Positions 1 through 12,530 of a stretch of 64,000 nucleotides of DNA are shown here, in pieces. The position numbers were made by a program, and so were the translations under genes. Source of the stretch: Sinonovacula constricta (taxonomy: Eukaryota > Mollusca > Bivalvia > Cardiida > Solecurtidae); the NCBI GenBank assembly GCA_007844125.1, contig CM017572.1, positions 20,181,934-20,245,933 of the forward strand, in the 5' to 3' direction. The notes under the pieces are model-generated. The model was not told where the DNA came from and did not search any database. It saw only the letters and a list, made by a program, of their open reading frames with translations. Numbering within the stretch: the stretch's first letter is position 1; every line of letters begins with the position of its first letter.

Positions 1-255
1 ACTAATAAAATAAAGAAGTCTGTTTTTATTAACAGTTCCCCCTCTTTGTGTAAAAGAAATAAAGACCTAGCGAAATTCATGTATTATAACATTAAGTTTT
101 AAAATATGTACGATAGGAATTGGCTCTGTCCGTCGTTGTAGCTTTTCGTTATAATTTGATGGAAATCATGAAAGTGGGATGCAACTTTTTTTTTTTTTTT
201 TTTTTTCATTTAGGACAACCGACTTACCAGGTGTCTCCATATGTTTTGTTTTTAC

Positions 256-351
256 CTTTGTAAACCTGGAGAGTGTTTCGTTTTCGTTCGTTTTAACGTA
301 CGCTTCAAACTTTTCAACTGCATTCGTGCCGGAGAAAAATTGCGCCGCCAT
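256..351 (-). CDS. Candidate first coding exon of an unrecognised gene, continuing off the left edge
   Basis: An ATG in the context AAAATGGCGGCG opens a 32-codon frame starting MAAQFFSGTNAVEKF. It ends at AAG before a donor-like GTAAAAAC at 255. AAAATGGCGGC resembles the YY1-type element often placed over animal transcription and translation starts. I do not recognise the peptide. The frame would run on to 166 if the donor were not used, ending in a run of lysines from the adjacent poly-T/A tract. It lies on the same strand as the SLC5 gene and inside its expected downstream territory, so it is either a nested or neighbouring gene, or a chance frame. Confidence 0.3.
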
Positions 352-1097
352 TTTGATTTTGAAATAGTATACGACTCAAATTCTTCTACGTCCCGGATAT
401 TAACATAACACGTGATCCGGAAACTCCGCCCCTCGAATACTGGATGTTCTTTAGAAATTACGAAAAAATAGCCGCGCTTGAATACTTGAATACTTGCAGT
501 AGTGCAAATCTTGTCTTTGGAAAGAGAATGGTACATACCTTTCCAGATGTCCTTATTCATAAAGATACCCGACAAATAAAAGGGCCGATCAGGAGTTTTA
601 ATTATGAGGGGTGGGCGGGGTGGGTCGGGGGCGTTTTTTGTTTTGTTCCATTGTTAGATAGGCGGAAGGATTTTAACTTTGCGCATATGTTGTCCTTCAA
701 GTAACCTGTGCTACTCAATGAATTAAGATAAAACAAAATAGAGACTACTACTGTAACAATAAAAATACAAAAAAGACGCTAGCTGTATTCTGGCAACTGG
801 CAGGTCGTAATTTATTGTATTTTGTTATTGATGCCATTTAAAGTTCTTGATCATGTATTTGATAATTGGTTGGCTTATTTAAAGCTTTTAATATTTAGAC
901 TTGATGATCATAAACGTCAAGTAATCGTTTAACACAGTTTGACGTGATTTAGCCTGGACATTCCGTTGTAGAATGCGAAGTTTTGCTAAACTTTATTCAT
1001 CTCCGGCACTACGCGAAAAAGACTTCAACACATTTAGCCCGGTTTTAGCAGAAGGTTGAAGCCAACCGAACATCTCCGGTAAAAGCTGTCTTGTGCG

Positions 1098-1175
1098 CCA
1101 GTAACAACAGTAACTAGAGACTTGAAACGGTACGTAGCGGACACGTAGAGAACAAGGGCCATACAGCCGTGGAAG
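1098..1175 (-). pseudogene. Decayed partial copy of SLC5 exon 5
   Basis: On the minus strand, a stretch from GGATCTTCC to CTACGT aligns by eye with the second half of SLC5 exon 5, including an almost unchanged GCTGTATGGCCCT. One frame keeps CMALVLYV where the real exon has CVALVLYV. The first half of the exon has no counterpart and there is no clear splice site, so it looks like an old, broken exon duplication rather than an alternative exon. Confidence 0.4.
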
Positions 1176-1177
1176 AT

Positions 1178-1377
1178 CCAAATACAATCTTCGACCTGAT
1201 GACTCAAGGGTGGTATCTTATAGGTTGCCTGTATCAAATTTATGTAACAATATCTAAACCTCTGATTGGAGTAATTTCCAAATACAATCTTCGACCTGAT
1301 GACTCAAGGGTGGTATCTTATAGGTTGCCTGTATCAAATTTGTGTAACAATATCTAAACCTCTTATTTGGAGTAATT
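1178..1377. repeat. Two-copy 100-bp direct tandem duplication
   Basis: The sequence from CCAAATACAATCTTCGACC to GGAGTAATTT occurs at 1178-1277 and again at 1278-1377 with only a few differences, so the duplication is recent. It abuts the decayed SLC5 exon copy. Confidence 0.9.
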
Positions 1378-1843
1378 TCAGCCATATCATCACTCACTTT
1401 TACAATAGGCTAATACAAACAATATTTAGAACACATTGTTATATAGTACAAATCGTGATATAAATGGCTTTAAATCTTTCCAGTCTATAAATAATCATGA
1501 TGATTTCTGCTAAAAAGATGATATCAACGTCACCACGGATTATCCGGACGATGAAATAACGTTTTCTCAAAAGTAAGTGGTCACCTGGTTTTCTTGGTAT
1601 AAAAATAGATAATTGCGCAGGGTGGTTCGGATAGGAAATACATGTCTGCAGTCTCAGGTAGGGGCTTTACTTTTCTCATAAAGTAGGCATAAATAAACAT
1701 AATTTCGCGGGATCTTTTAAGGCAACTATAATTCATTTGGCTGTTTTATTGAAAACGATGGGTCCAAAATGTCGGATATTACCTGTCAATTGTGTCGTTG
1801 CGATTTATTAAATATTTTAAGTCTGTGTTTTTTCTAGACTTAC

Positions 1844-1948
1844 CGCTAGTTTTGTGAGGACGTATAGCACTAGGGCCACACAGCTTAGGTAGATCCGAAT
1901 TCTCCCGCCACCGTACCTTCGGCCAATATACTCCGGAAGTGTATACAC
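1844..1948 (-). CDS. SLC5-family transporter, coding exon 5
   Basis: Thirty-five codons contain [18 protein letters not shown] and the hydrophobic stretch [15 protein letters not shown], matching the TMPEYLRKRFGG region of SLC5 proteins. The acceptor is TTACATGTAG and the donor GTAAGTCTAG. This is the last recognisable exon before the window edge. Confidence 0.92.
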
Positions 1949-4900
1949 CTACATGTAAGTAAAATATAGTTCTTAGTATAAGGAAGGTGTACACTGCTGC
2001 CTAAAATAATGATTATGATACTAATAAAACAAGTACAATTGAACAAAGTTAGAAATAAAAGTGTTTTTTTTTACAAATCGAACAGACCCCTATACGTACC
2101 CCTGCTGATATGTAGACTGGAAGAAAGACCCAACCTAACAGCAGAATAAGGAAAATAGGCTGAAAATAAAATAAGTGAGGTTAACAAATGTCCTTTGATA
2201 AAACAATGTTGAAAAAAAACAACAGACTTCCTAGCCGATGTTCATATACACTGGATACATGGGTGTTACTTTAAAAGTCATATTTTACAGTAGCTTTTAG
2301 AGGAGACACATTGCATTAATTTGCATTGCATATTCGTGTGTGTGTGTGTTTTCAATATATATGTGAAATAAAATGTGTATAGTCTACAGGATTGTTTCTT
2401 CGCAAACTTACTTCTTTTATTGCAGGCATTTAGCCTTTATCCCCGAATCTAACTTTTTTTCGATTTCACTTATAAACACTCTATGGGGTGGGGGTGGGGG
2501 TGGGTGCGGTAGGTTCGGGGGGGGGGGGGAGGGGGGGAAGTGGTACTTCTTGATCGTAATTGGTGGCTTCTAGTGAGATTTCGGTATCAAGATATAATTA
2601 GATCTTAAGTAAAGTATAATGGCACAGTATTTTAATATTAAATCAAGAACTGTAACTAGTTATGGCGTCTTTCTTTAGAAGGTACTCAAACAAAAGCGCC
2701 CATTTTCTTGTTAAGACCATTTTACATTTATCTAAAATCTGATCTGCGCTTATTATTTATACAAGAAATAAATCACCTTTTATGCAGGCGTTACTCTTAT
2801 TATATATTGTCTTCTGGCAAAATGTAACGTTATAGAGAAAACAAAAAATCGCATTTAAGCCATCTTGAGAAATCGCAACAGACAAAAAGTTCAAGTGGAA
2901 TCAGTCAAGTGGAAAACAAATGATGATTTAGTCACGAATTGTCTCTCGGATTAATATCAGTAAGCTGATTGGTCAATTTTATATTGTTTATCATGCTGCA
3001 AATAATTGCATTAGTAGATCGCAATCAATATACACTTTAATCCTACTAGGATAAGATTTTTATTGCAAATATTATCTGTTTATATGTCCATTCTTTGGAG
3101 ACAATGCGTTCGCAGCTGCGTATTCTGCGTGCAGGCAGTACGGACCTGCTAGCATAACCGTCGGCGAACGGCCTGGGATTTTCAGGAACGGATCGGCGAA
3201 CAGTTTGCGACAATATTGCAATTGAGGGTGATTGTCTACGTAAATTGACGCTGCAAGTTTGGCGACTGGTCATCGATCGATCTGCAAATGATTGGCGGTC
3301 GGTAGCCGATAGTTTCACATCGATCGCACAGCAGTCAGTCCTTGTAAATGAGTATAAATATCGTCTTTGTTACGATTTATATGTTTTATCAGTTCAGTTA
3401 TATAAATAAATTCGATAATCGTTTCAGATTTAAGCTTTATTAAACTGTTTCTTTAATTATATATTTAATATATTAACTGCAATGTAAATAACCGTTATAT
3501 ATGTCAATACACATATTTTCAAGGCCTGCAGATATTAAAGATCACTACCCTATATGTTGATCTAAACTAATAATTCAATTAAAATAACAACCATTTAACA
3601 ATGTCGTCTTATAAGAGATTCCTAGCCTGTGAGTCCACTTTTTTGCAAAATGTTGGGTTATTTAAAATATATGTCAAAGGCAAAGTGGTCTTGAAAAATG
3701 TCATACAATACAGGTTTGCAATGAAATTTAAAAAAAATGCTTATAGCATTGCAAATTAAAGGTAGACAGAAATGAGGCTTCAAATACAGTACTTCAGTAT
3801 GGAAAAAATAAATATTGTCAATATTGTTGACAGGTCTTTGCATAATATGCTAGTGTGGAAATCAGACGTTTAGATTGATAAGACTTCGCTTTTTCAGGGG
3901 ATAAACTACAACTGCAAACAATTAAAAATCTTCTTTTAGCAAAAATACATACAAACCACTCGTACAGCACGAGAGCTATGCCCCCGGAGGCCCCTGCACC
4001 GGCGAGTCCAACGAAGTGCTCACTGCCGATGTTACTTGAGAAAAGTGAGGCTCCAACCTTAAAAATCAAAAGTCCGGATATACTGTGGGGGAAAATTATA
4101 AAAGTACCGAAAGTTCTGTGTAAATATAGTAATTTTAGAATGATTTATAGACATATTTTAATTGGTACATTTTCAACCTAAAAATATCACAGTATTAAAC
4201 ATACTACCAGCAAATGCTTGTTTGAAAGTTGTGGATTGTAGTTATAGATATTACTTATATAGGTAAGCCAGACCATACATATTAGACACTGACTGGTTAT
4301 TGTTGCATAAAGGCGCATCTGAATGATCCATTTATTATACTTCTGACCTGGTATACATAGGATACTTTATCAATAACAATTATTTTCCATGATACGGTAA
4401 AAAGGGTTAAACGTTTAGTTTATTAACTCACAGCAAACCACGGCATTGACCGACTGGCAAGGAAGTAGCCTTCGACATTGTCACCCTTGGGACGGAAAAT
4501 CGTCTGTCAACAAAACAATCATGCCACAATTTTAATTACCTTAGTATCGTTACAAAGACAATTGTCTCTAACACATTTCCAGTCATTCAAATTTGCTGCT
4601 TTAAATAAATCATTTTAATCACGCACATTCCGTGATATAAGCAATAGAATTCCCCCATCCCCTCCACAAACACCTACAAAATATAATAAAAATACAACAT
4701 TTGTCAAATATTGGAATAGAATACCGATTGTTTAAATGTAAACACATTTGATAGTAGGACCATTCTCGCAAGCATTTGAGTTAAGCGATCCTTTAACCAA
4801 TGCATTTACTACATGACCACATGTACACCCTTAGCTTGGAGACTTAGGTCCATGGGAAGGGCTCCCTTTTGACGTTAGCAATATGGGTCAAAATATTGGA

Positions 4901-7900
4901 TGGTGTGCCGTTCCGAACGCCAAAAACGGCGACTCTTTAATCACAAAAAATATGGAAATGGCCATAACATGTATGCACAATAAGAGCACCGATTAGTTGA
5001 TTTTTTTTATATTTAACAAACATTAACAGTTTGTTTTGTGTTTTTTTCTTTAAAGCGTTGTGTAAATGCAGCACAGTTTTAAACATCAAACACATCTGAG
5101 TAGTTACATTTGTTCTTCAGTCGGCTAAGGTCATCTTCGACAGCTGCAAAAATGGGTAGCTGTTTAGTTTACATGCGGCAGACCATTACTGTTATAATTT
5201 AGCAAACGAAAGTCTATTTTTGTATATGTAACTTTATTACGCACTGATTAATTCTCCACCGTCTGTTAAAAAAGCAAACCGCGCTCACAGTTAGCGATTG
5301 TACGGCGACAGACATTGTAATTTTAACGTTAAATATATTTGATTTAGGCGAATTGTATAAAACTATTTAAGTAGTGTTCGTTCGCAGGATTTTCATATTT
5401 TTGAACGAATAAAATATTCTAAGTAAATCTCCAAATAATGTCTAACATAGTAGATACACTATAAAACTTTAATATTTTTGCAATCTGATTTTAACTTTGC
5501 ACATACAGCATGTTCACAAGAGACAACTCGCCAGCTATACATGTATTTGCCACCGACGTTTAAGGGCAATATTAGAACAGCGTTCGGATTATTTCGTGCG
5601 ATTGGTTACGTTAAAGGTATGGTACATTAGTTGTGTTTAAGACTAAAATATAAACAACAATCTTCGAACCTTTGATTGTGTATTGGACATTTTGGTAAAA
5701 TTACAACTTATAGGGTCACAGTTATCTTCTAAATCTTTTCAAACTTACGGAAAAAATAGAACCTATTGAACAGTCACATTATCAATTAAAGTCTACGAAT
5801 AAAACCAATTAAATTTTAGAACGCAGTTCTCGGCAACCCTATAAATGATAATCATTACTTCCGTTTCTGTCGCTAATGCCTAGATCAATCGGAACTCCTC
5901 GGGACAATCGTCCCTCGGAATATATCTAGTGCAATGATACTTACAGAAATCACTATCGTTTTGTTTGCCGGAATTCGGAAGAAGCATATGCCTAAAATGT
6001 AGTTCGCACAAAATGTAAATAAATTGACAGCTGTGTGTCTGCTGCTCTGGGTAAATTAAAATTGGATGATTCAAATTTGAAGCCGCAACAGATTGAAATT
6101 GTTTAGGCATTGTTTGAGGTGAGTCTTACGCTGGCAGTGTTGCCAATAAGCTTTGGAAAAAGTTTGATATATCAGATACTACCCTATATGTTGGCTATTA
6201 GTGTTCTTTTCTGTAGCTCAATGTATCACTATATTATTATTGCATTATATAGGAAAACAATGTTTATACATTGCAGAGAGCTGTTATTCGAGCTGCATTT
6301 TTGACGTCTGTCACAAAAGTAGTCCCATTTAGGAAATGGCCAAGCTGATCCGACTCCCTACATACATCAGAGAGATGATTCGTGAATTATCCTATGTGTT
6401 CCGATTGTGTCTAGATAACGTTTAACTATGGATCTCCGTTTATGGTTCAGTTATTTTTACACTCGGCAATTTAGACCGTTTTTACATTCGAAGAATTATA
6501 AGAAATGTACAACTGTTCTGTGCTGTCCTGGGAATCTTTCAGTTCCTAACATGAGCTATGTATCCCTACCGTTAACACACTGGCAAGCATAAACTTCAGT
6601 GCACCAAGCAAAACCTAAATACCATTTAAGGCAATGACAAAAATAAATTCGGAAGGCAAAACCTTTTAACAACGATGATTTTATCCACATTTCTTTTGTT
6701 AATGTAAAGTTTAATATGTATTTACGTTTACTAAATAGTAGCGAACATACGCCGGCCTGTTTAAAATGTTTGAAGGACAGTGTGTGTTCAGGTATGGTGA
6801 ATTCTGACTTTCTTTTGTAGGATACAATGACACTAGACCTGGACAACATAAACGGACAATTAAGACGGACAGAACGAACTCGTGCTATCTGGTGTTGAAA
6901 ATGATGTTCGCACGTCTCCGCAGCGCTCGCGGTCGGTGTTAGCATAGCATAAGACGTACAGTTACCATACACGTACAGGCTATTGGGCAGTCCGATAACT
7001 AAGTTGTCTGTCCTTGAGTACTCTCCGAATGCGCATGCGCCCTCGCGCTGATAAAAACTTCCGGGGTATAAGAAGAAATTTTAAAAACGATCGCCACTGA
7101 TTGTATAGCGAATACTACCAGATGCTCAGCAGATAGATACCACAGGAGGTATACTGGATAAATGCCGTAAAATACGAACATGAACCAAACGATGACTATT
7201 CGTGTGACGAATTCATCATTTCATTCATATTTATAAATTCTAAGATTGGAGTCCCTTTTTTTCTTCTTAATTAGGGTATGATCGTCTTCAGAGTCATGTA
7301 CAGTTCAACTCAGGTATAATTTATGTTTGACTTTCAACATTTTGTGAGCAGATAATTATACTTTCCAAATACTGAGTTTCTCTATGTAGTAATCCATAAA
7401 GACATTATTGTTTAAATGGATGCATGTATATATGGTTTAAAGCAAAAATGTAAACAAAGTATTCATTTGAAAAAGCACATTTTAATGTGAGACTTTCTCA
7501 AAATTCGTAGTATTTTTTAAATTTTTATCCCTTAAGTAATCGTACGGTTTACTCCAGAATGTAACTATGCAACATTTGTTTATTTCAAAACCAAGATCGT
7601 CTGAAGGTTGGAATATATAAACGTGCCATCTTTGCGATTATTGGTCACGTGCGACTTTGTCCTTAGAAGAGACATAATTTAATTAATTGCTTTGTTATAT
7701 TATATACATTTTTGCAACTCTCTTTAAGGGCGTCCAGTTTTCTGGTTTACGGCAATTATTTATGACATGTAGCGAACATAAGCTTATTAATCTTGCTGTT
7801 GAGTTTGTGCACGTTTTATAGACTGTTCATGGACACGCTTTAGCACATATGGCACACAGATTACATATTATGTTGTAATTAGAAAATCCACCTCGCGTGG

Positions 7901-8294
7901 TAACATCAGCATGGTTGTAACGATGTATACTATATTGGTTAAGAATGCAAATATTTTCGTGTAATAGATGTATAATAAAATGTGACGCACTCTTGATATT
8001 GGCTAGCCAAGATATATGTAATGGTAACCGTGAACAGTATTTACATTCCATTAATCTCTTATAAGGTAAAACCTACACCGACTAAACATCGCTTATACTT
8101 TAAATTGTTGCAGATGGCTAAAGATGAATTTTTCCAGCCAGATGGGCAAGTATTCACGTTTGTCGACAAATACACGTTCTTGTGAGAATCATAGAAATGA
8201 AATATCTTACCCACAAACCCACAAGCAGGACGACGGTGAAGTACACAGCCACAACTAAAATATCCAGCCAATGAAATTCTCCGATAGATTCCAT
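1844..8294 (-). CDS. SLC5-family sodium/solute cotransporter, 5' part (exons 1-5), 3' part off window
   Basis: Five exons join in phase 0 with GT-AG introns: 8294-8211, 4503-4432, 4057-3953, 2159-2100 and 1948-1844, giving 142 residues of a family usually 600-700 long. SLC5 proteins couple inward Na+ flow to uptake of sugars, inositol or other small solutes across the plasma membrane. Visible features: a first membrane segment ([20 protein letters not shown]), the linker GYFLASRSM, the signature [19 protein letters not shown], and a segment with [18 protein letters not shown]. Asn of SNIGS, His of EHF and Glu of YEW match positions that contact sugar in human SGLT1 (known for the family), so a sugar or polyol substrate is likely but not proven. 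No exon for the following segments was found between 1843 and 1, so the gene probably continues beyond the edge. Intron 1 (3.7 kb) holds a RecQ-like pseudogene fragment. Confidence 0.92.
2100..2159 (-). CDS. SLC5-family transporter, coding exon 4
   Basis: Twenty codons encode [20 protein letters not shown], a membrane helix ending in the conserved FxPVYI-x-AG motif. The acceptor is TTATTTTCAG and the donor GTACGTATAG, phase 0. Confidence 0.92.
2485..2539 (+). repeat. G-rich tract with G-quadruplex potential
   Basis: Several runs of three or more G separated by T, C or A occur, including a run of about 13 G. It lies in the SLC5 intron between exons 3 and 4, so a G4 would form on the strand opposite the gene's coding strand. 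Confidence 0.7.
3953..4057 (-). CDS. SLC5-family transporter, coding exon 3
   Basis: Thirty-five codons contain the family signature [19 protein letters not shown] and end in VLYEWF. The acceptor is TTTTTAAG and the donor GTATGTATTT, phase 0. This is the most diagnostic exon for SLC5 and carries three residues matching sugar-contact positions of SGLT1. Confidence 0.95.
4432..4503 (-). CDS. SLC5-family transporter, coding exon 2
   Basis: Twenty-four codons lie between the acceptor TTGTTGACAG and the donor GTGAGTTAAT, phase 0 on both sides. The peptide contains [18 protein letters not shown], the conserved linker before the second helix in SLC5 proteins. Confidence 0.92.
6053..6196 (+). pseudogene. 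RecQ-type DNA helicase fragment (motif 0 to motif I), disabled
   Basis: On the plus strand, LKPQQIEIV, a stop, [24 protein letters not shown] reads as the Q-motif and Walker A region of RecQ-family helicases, whose usual pattern is LRPEQ...ALF...[15 protein letters not shown]. It has an in-frame TAG at 6104-6106, and Walker A is altered (PISFGKS instead of PTGFGKS). No later helicase motif is readable downstream. It lies in intron 1 of the SLC5 gene on the opposite strand, so it is a degraded insertion. Confidence 0.6.
8211..8294 (-). CDS. SLC5-family transporter, coding exon 1
   Basis: The start is an ATG in a good Kozak context (AACCATGG). It encodes 28 residues, [19 protein letters not shown] and on to VGLW, forming the first transmembrane helix. 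The donor GTAAGATATT follows directly in phase 0. A 66-bp alternating purine-pyrimidine tract lies about 70 bp upstream of the ATG. Confidence 0.9.
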
Positions 8295-8366
8295 GGTTAC
8301 TGGGTGTATTAAAACTTATCACAACTCCCTAATTATCGTTTCTCCTTCTTTACTGTTATCGTTGAT

Positions 8367-8432
8367 TGTGTGTGTGTGTGTGTGCGCGCGTGCGTGCGTG
8401 CGTGCGTGTGTGTGTGCGTGTGTGTGTGTGTT
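8367..8432. repeat. (TG)n/(CG)n alternating purine-pyrimidine microsatellite
   Basis: About 66 bp of alternating TG with embedded CGCG and TGCG repeats lie about 70 bp upstream of the SLC5 ATG, in the expected promoter or 5' UTR. Such tracts can adopt Z-DNA. Confidence 0.95.
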
Positions 8433-11400
8433 TGGGATTTACCGAAATGTCGTGTCAATATTTGGTTTAACAGAAGTATCGATTGCTGGTCGTTTAACAT
8501 AAATGCTGTTTGTCTTTCGTATATTATTGTTTGTTTATGGTTCATTCACGATGTGTTTGTGTGATTGTTATTGTTAACAACAAAGCAAATCTCGTACGTA
8601 TAAATGCAAGATTAATTTATGTGCTTTTGTGTTATTTGCTCCTGTTCTTTGCGTTGTATATGGTCCCATTATCCACACAAACCTTCTGTCATCAATAGCC
8701 AATTTACCGCTTATGTTAAACACAAAACAGAACAGACTAGAATCCACTAATAAATCCTTAGCTCACACAAATTAACTCATTGTTTCAAATGAAATCGAGC
8801 AAGTGCACGTGAACAGTGGAACAAGTTTGCACGTGTAAGAAAACATAGTTGTCGACAGGTAAATGCACTTTCAAACTGGCCCCCCATGCTTATAAGGCGG
8901 TGATGTGGTTTTCAAGACGACCATGAAATGTTAACTCTTATCATGCTACACTCGTTTAAAACCGAATCTCACTTTAAAGTTTTATTTGCTAAACATTTCA
9001 TGCATTCGTAAACATGTCTGCTGAAATACATAACAGTTAAAAGCGCAGCTCCTGATTTGACAGCTCCTGGCGGGAACTGGTTGACCTGGCTCTACGACAT
9101 TAGCCTCAGCTAAATCATTTAAGCAAAGTAATATGGAGCCTTTCCAGTGCCAAAAATCCAGACGTGTAATGTAGCCAAGTTTAATGTGTAACTGAACTTG
9201 CAAACGTGTATGCGCATCTTTGTTAGTAGCATTGTATGCTTGTTTATCCAGTCTCATCAGTCACAGTTTCAAATGTTAAATTAGGCAATTCAGGCTTGAT
9301 AATACACGATTTAACTGCATATATGTATATCGAACAATTACCAACTGACATTGTTTATTTTAGAGGGTCATAGTTAAAATAAACAATTAAGAACTAGACA
9401 TGCAATTCCTAAATTGCCTAAATACGCACAAGGCGCTGTAAAGAAACCGTTGTAAAGACTAAAACTTGTACTGCCCTATATGGCTGATAATTTTCTTAGT
9501 ACAAAAAGTGCACCGTATATGCACCACAGTAAAGGTCAAGGTAGATTTAAACCTGTTTGATATCGAGATAAAATCATGTTTATTAAATCATATCATAGAT
9601 ACAACAATATGTAGAGGTTCACAGCTTGGCGCTATGTGGACTTGCGACGATTTCTAGCAATTTGTTATGTTATTGTGCCCCATAAATATATCTAAGCCAT
9701 AAATATATTAAAGCGGTTCATAATTAACTAGTCGGCCCAAATTTTAGCACGTACTCGTTTTAAGAATTGTTTGAAGACATGTTATTTATGACCTTTGTAT
9801 TTAAGATGACCGCTCTCTCTCGCGCGGGACTGCTTTCTTTGTCCTCTGTTGTGCACACAACATGACATAAAGAGGCAATATGTACATTCTTTGTATTTTT
9901 GTTAAATATGCAACATTTGCATAATATTGTCTGTATGAATAAATTAGACTACGAATGTAGTATTTACAAATGTTACAAATTATAACTTCACAACATGAAG
10001 TTGATGCTCTTAACATATGTGAAAGATAGAAGTTTAAACGGGAGAATGCTAGATATATACACATCTCCAAGTACAAAAGCTTTATGTTTGCAATGTAGAC
10101 ATGACTAGTCTAGATTTTTGGCACATAACAGATTTCATACTTTACCAGTTCAGTCAAAGTTGTACAGCTTTGTTTTCATTACGATGTTACGCTGGCTTGT
10201 GGGAAATTTGTCAAGTTCTTATCAAAAATAGTGTCATCCACCTTGACCCAACAGATAAGTTCAACTCTCGTCCTTCGATAAGAAGGCTTTGTTTGCATAG
10301 TTACCTTTAAAAATGACCTAACATTCTCCGCCGATTACTGCGTATTTTTGTTACCTTGAGCACACTTTTGCAGCACACGGACAAGCGATAAACTTTGTTA
10401 TATTAGTTCTTTTCAAGTAACCTATACACAAATAATCGACATTGTACATGCCAATCCACTCAAAGCACAGACGGTCACATCACAGCGATTATCCGTATTT
10501 GTACTAATTATTTTAAGTCTGTTTGATATTATAGGTGTTTGGTAACATTTTGACAAAACAATTAAAACATAATTTAGAGAGTCGCGAAAAACATCGAGCA
10601 AAACATCGCCGGGTCAGAACACTGTTGATATCGCATTGTTCCTATAGAAACTACTAGAGATAAAGGAAGTCTATGTATCTGAATGGCAGAAGCTGTCTGT
10701 ATGATTGTGAGGATAATGATTACCTACTGTAATTTAAAATTACACGAGTTCTGATTAACTGTATTAAAACATTAACTGTATTAAAACAGTATGCTCTGTT
10801 GAATATGTAACATCATTTACACGCTAACAAATGGCATATAACACAGCTTTGTATAGCCAATTAGTGACTGTCTTGTTTAATTGGTCTAGGTACAATAACC
10901 CGTCATATATGTTTATTGATAGCTGGTACCCGTGTCCGCAGCTGATTGCCTTACACAACCGTGAAAAGGGGTTGGGAGAAGTGTTTTGCGCCTTAGAATG
11001 AAGTCTGAACTCAAATTTAGCGAAGTCTGACATGTTCTCATATTTATTTTTAAACTGTGGACATTTTATAAGGTTAATCGGATAGTAAATTGCTACATTT
11101 GATACACGTGCGATAACCGATTAACCGTTGACATCCCCAATACTTTCTGTATGTTCCTTGCTGTTTTTCATATACATACTCTGCTGAATTAATGTAACAG
11201 GATCCATGCGTTTGTGGCCCATCGGTTCCAACGGGATGTTCCCACTTTACCAACTTAATTTGAGTACTAACTCTCAAAAAGAGTTGACCAAGTGAAACTT
11301 TGGTGTTTTGACAAGGAGATTATCCCTTTCAGGGTTAGAGTATAAATTGTCTGTGGTATTATATGCCTGTGTTATTATTATATTATTTCACGTTACACTT

Positions 11401-12330
11401 GTATCGTTTTAATCTGATTTAATTATATTTAACCTAAATGCGACACTGATTCATATAAAAATTAAGTTGAACGTAACATGGTAGTTTCTAAGAGTTGCTT
11501 TGAACATCAATAATATATCAGTTACTTACCATGTTTTAAGTAACTGATATCGTATGTATAAAGGTCTGTTATGTTCTTTAAATAAATGGGCCAATTAGAC
11601 AATCAAGGTTTACACATTATACTAATTCTAGTATTAGATAAATAGCGCAAGATCGCAACAACTAAAGAATGACTTAATAACCCTGATGTACTTTCACTGT
11701 TCTGTTGTATGATGATAAAACTTTCCCCGTGCATCTAAATTTGAGGCTCATAGCTGTGACGGAGACATCTATATTGAGCAGAAATCACCATTGAGCTCAT
11801 TTCAACGTTTGGAAATAATGACCATTTAGAGCGATTCAACATTGAGATTGTGTTAAAGGTTAACTTCACTAAGATTTAAATATGTGTCCAGGTAGAAAGT
11901 ATGCCAAAAAACTTCCAACAGAGGTGAGGAAGTGTTATATGTATTTGATATAGGCAAACTGATACCCCTTTAATGTTTTTGGTACTTTTGTTTTATAAAA
12001 TGCAGGAATGGTACCAACAGTAAAGGCACAATTCATGCATAACACAGAGTAAGGCTAAAAATGAAGGCTTGATAAGCGGGACATACTCGGTATTGTCAGG
12101 TGTTGTAAACAGGAACTTCTTCTTTTCTTTTTTTTTTACTATAAATATTTCATTTTAATCCGTTTTCATGCTAAAATAATGCTTTCTCAAGGACAATCTT
12201 AAACATGTCAATTTTTTTTACATTGTTCTTAAAAATTATTAGTAAAAATCTTAGGGTAAATATATCTTAATGCAACAGAAAGACAATGTTCATTTTTTTA
12301 TAAGCTAAGCAAATGTTTTATAGCCTTATC
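8433..12330. other. Intergenic sequence, no gene seen
   Basis: AT-rich sequence upstream of the SLC5 gene. Only short random frames are present, with no recognisable protein motif, RNA gene or transposon. Any SLC5 5' UTR exon or promoter would lie here but has no clear signature. Confidence 0.6.
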
Positions 12331-12333
12331 TCT

Positions 12334-12530
12334 TTATACATTACTTTATACATTACTTGAACCATCTTTATACATTACTTGAACCATCTTTATACATTAC
12401 TTTATACATTACTTTATACTATCTTTATACATTACTTGAACCATCTTTATACATTACTTGAACTATCTTTATACATTACTTGAACCATCTTTATACATTA
12501 CTTGAACTATCTTTATACATTACTCGAACT
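12334..12530. repeat. 22-bp-type tandem repeat (TTTATACATTACTTGAACCATC)
   Basis: About nine copies of a unit near 22 bp, CTTTATACATTACTTGAACC or variant, are interspersed with a shorter 13-bp form lacking the GAACCATC half. Confidence 0.9.

Noticed and set aside
3046..3318. 90-codon minus-strand frame in a locally GC-richer patch
   Set aside because: Low-information Arg/Ser-rich peptide without family signature; the SLC5 exons 3 and 4 flank it and splice together in phase without it.
6556..6972. 138-codon minus-strand frame
   Set aside because: No recognisable motif, no splice context, lies inside an SLC5 intron, and composition is like the surrounding non-coding DNA.
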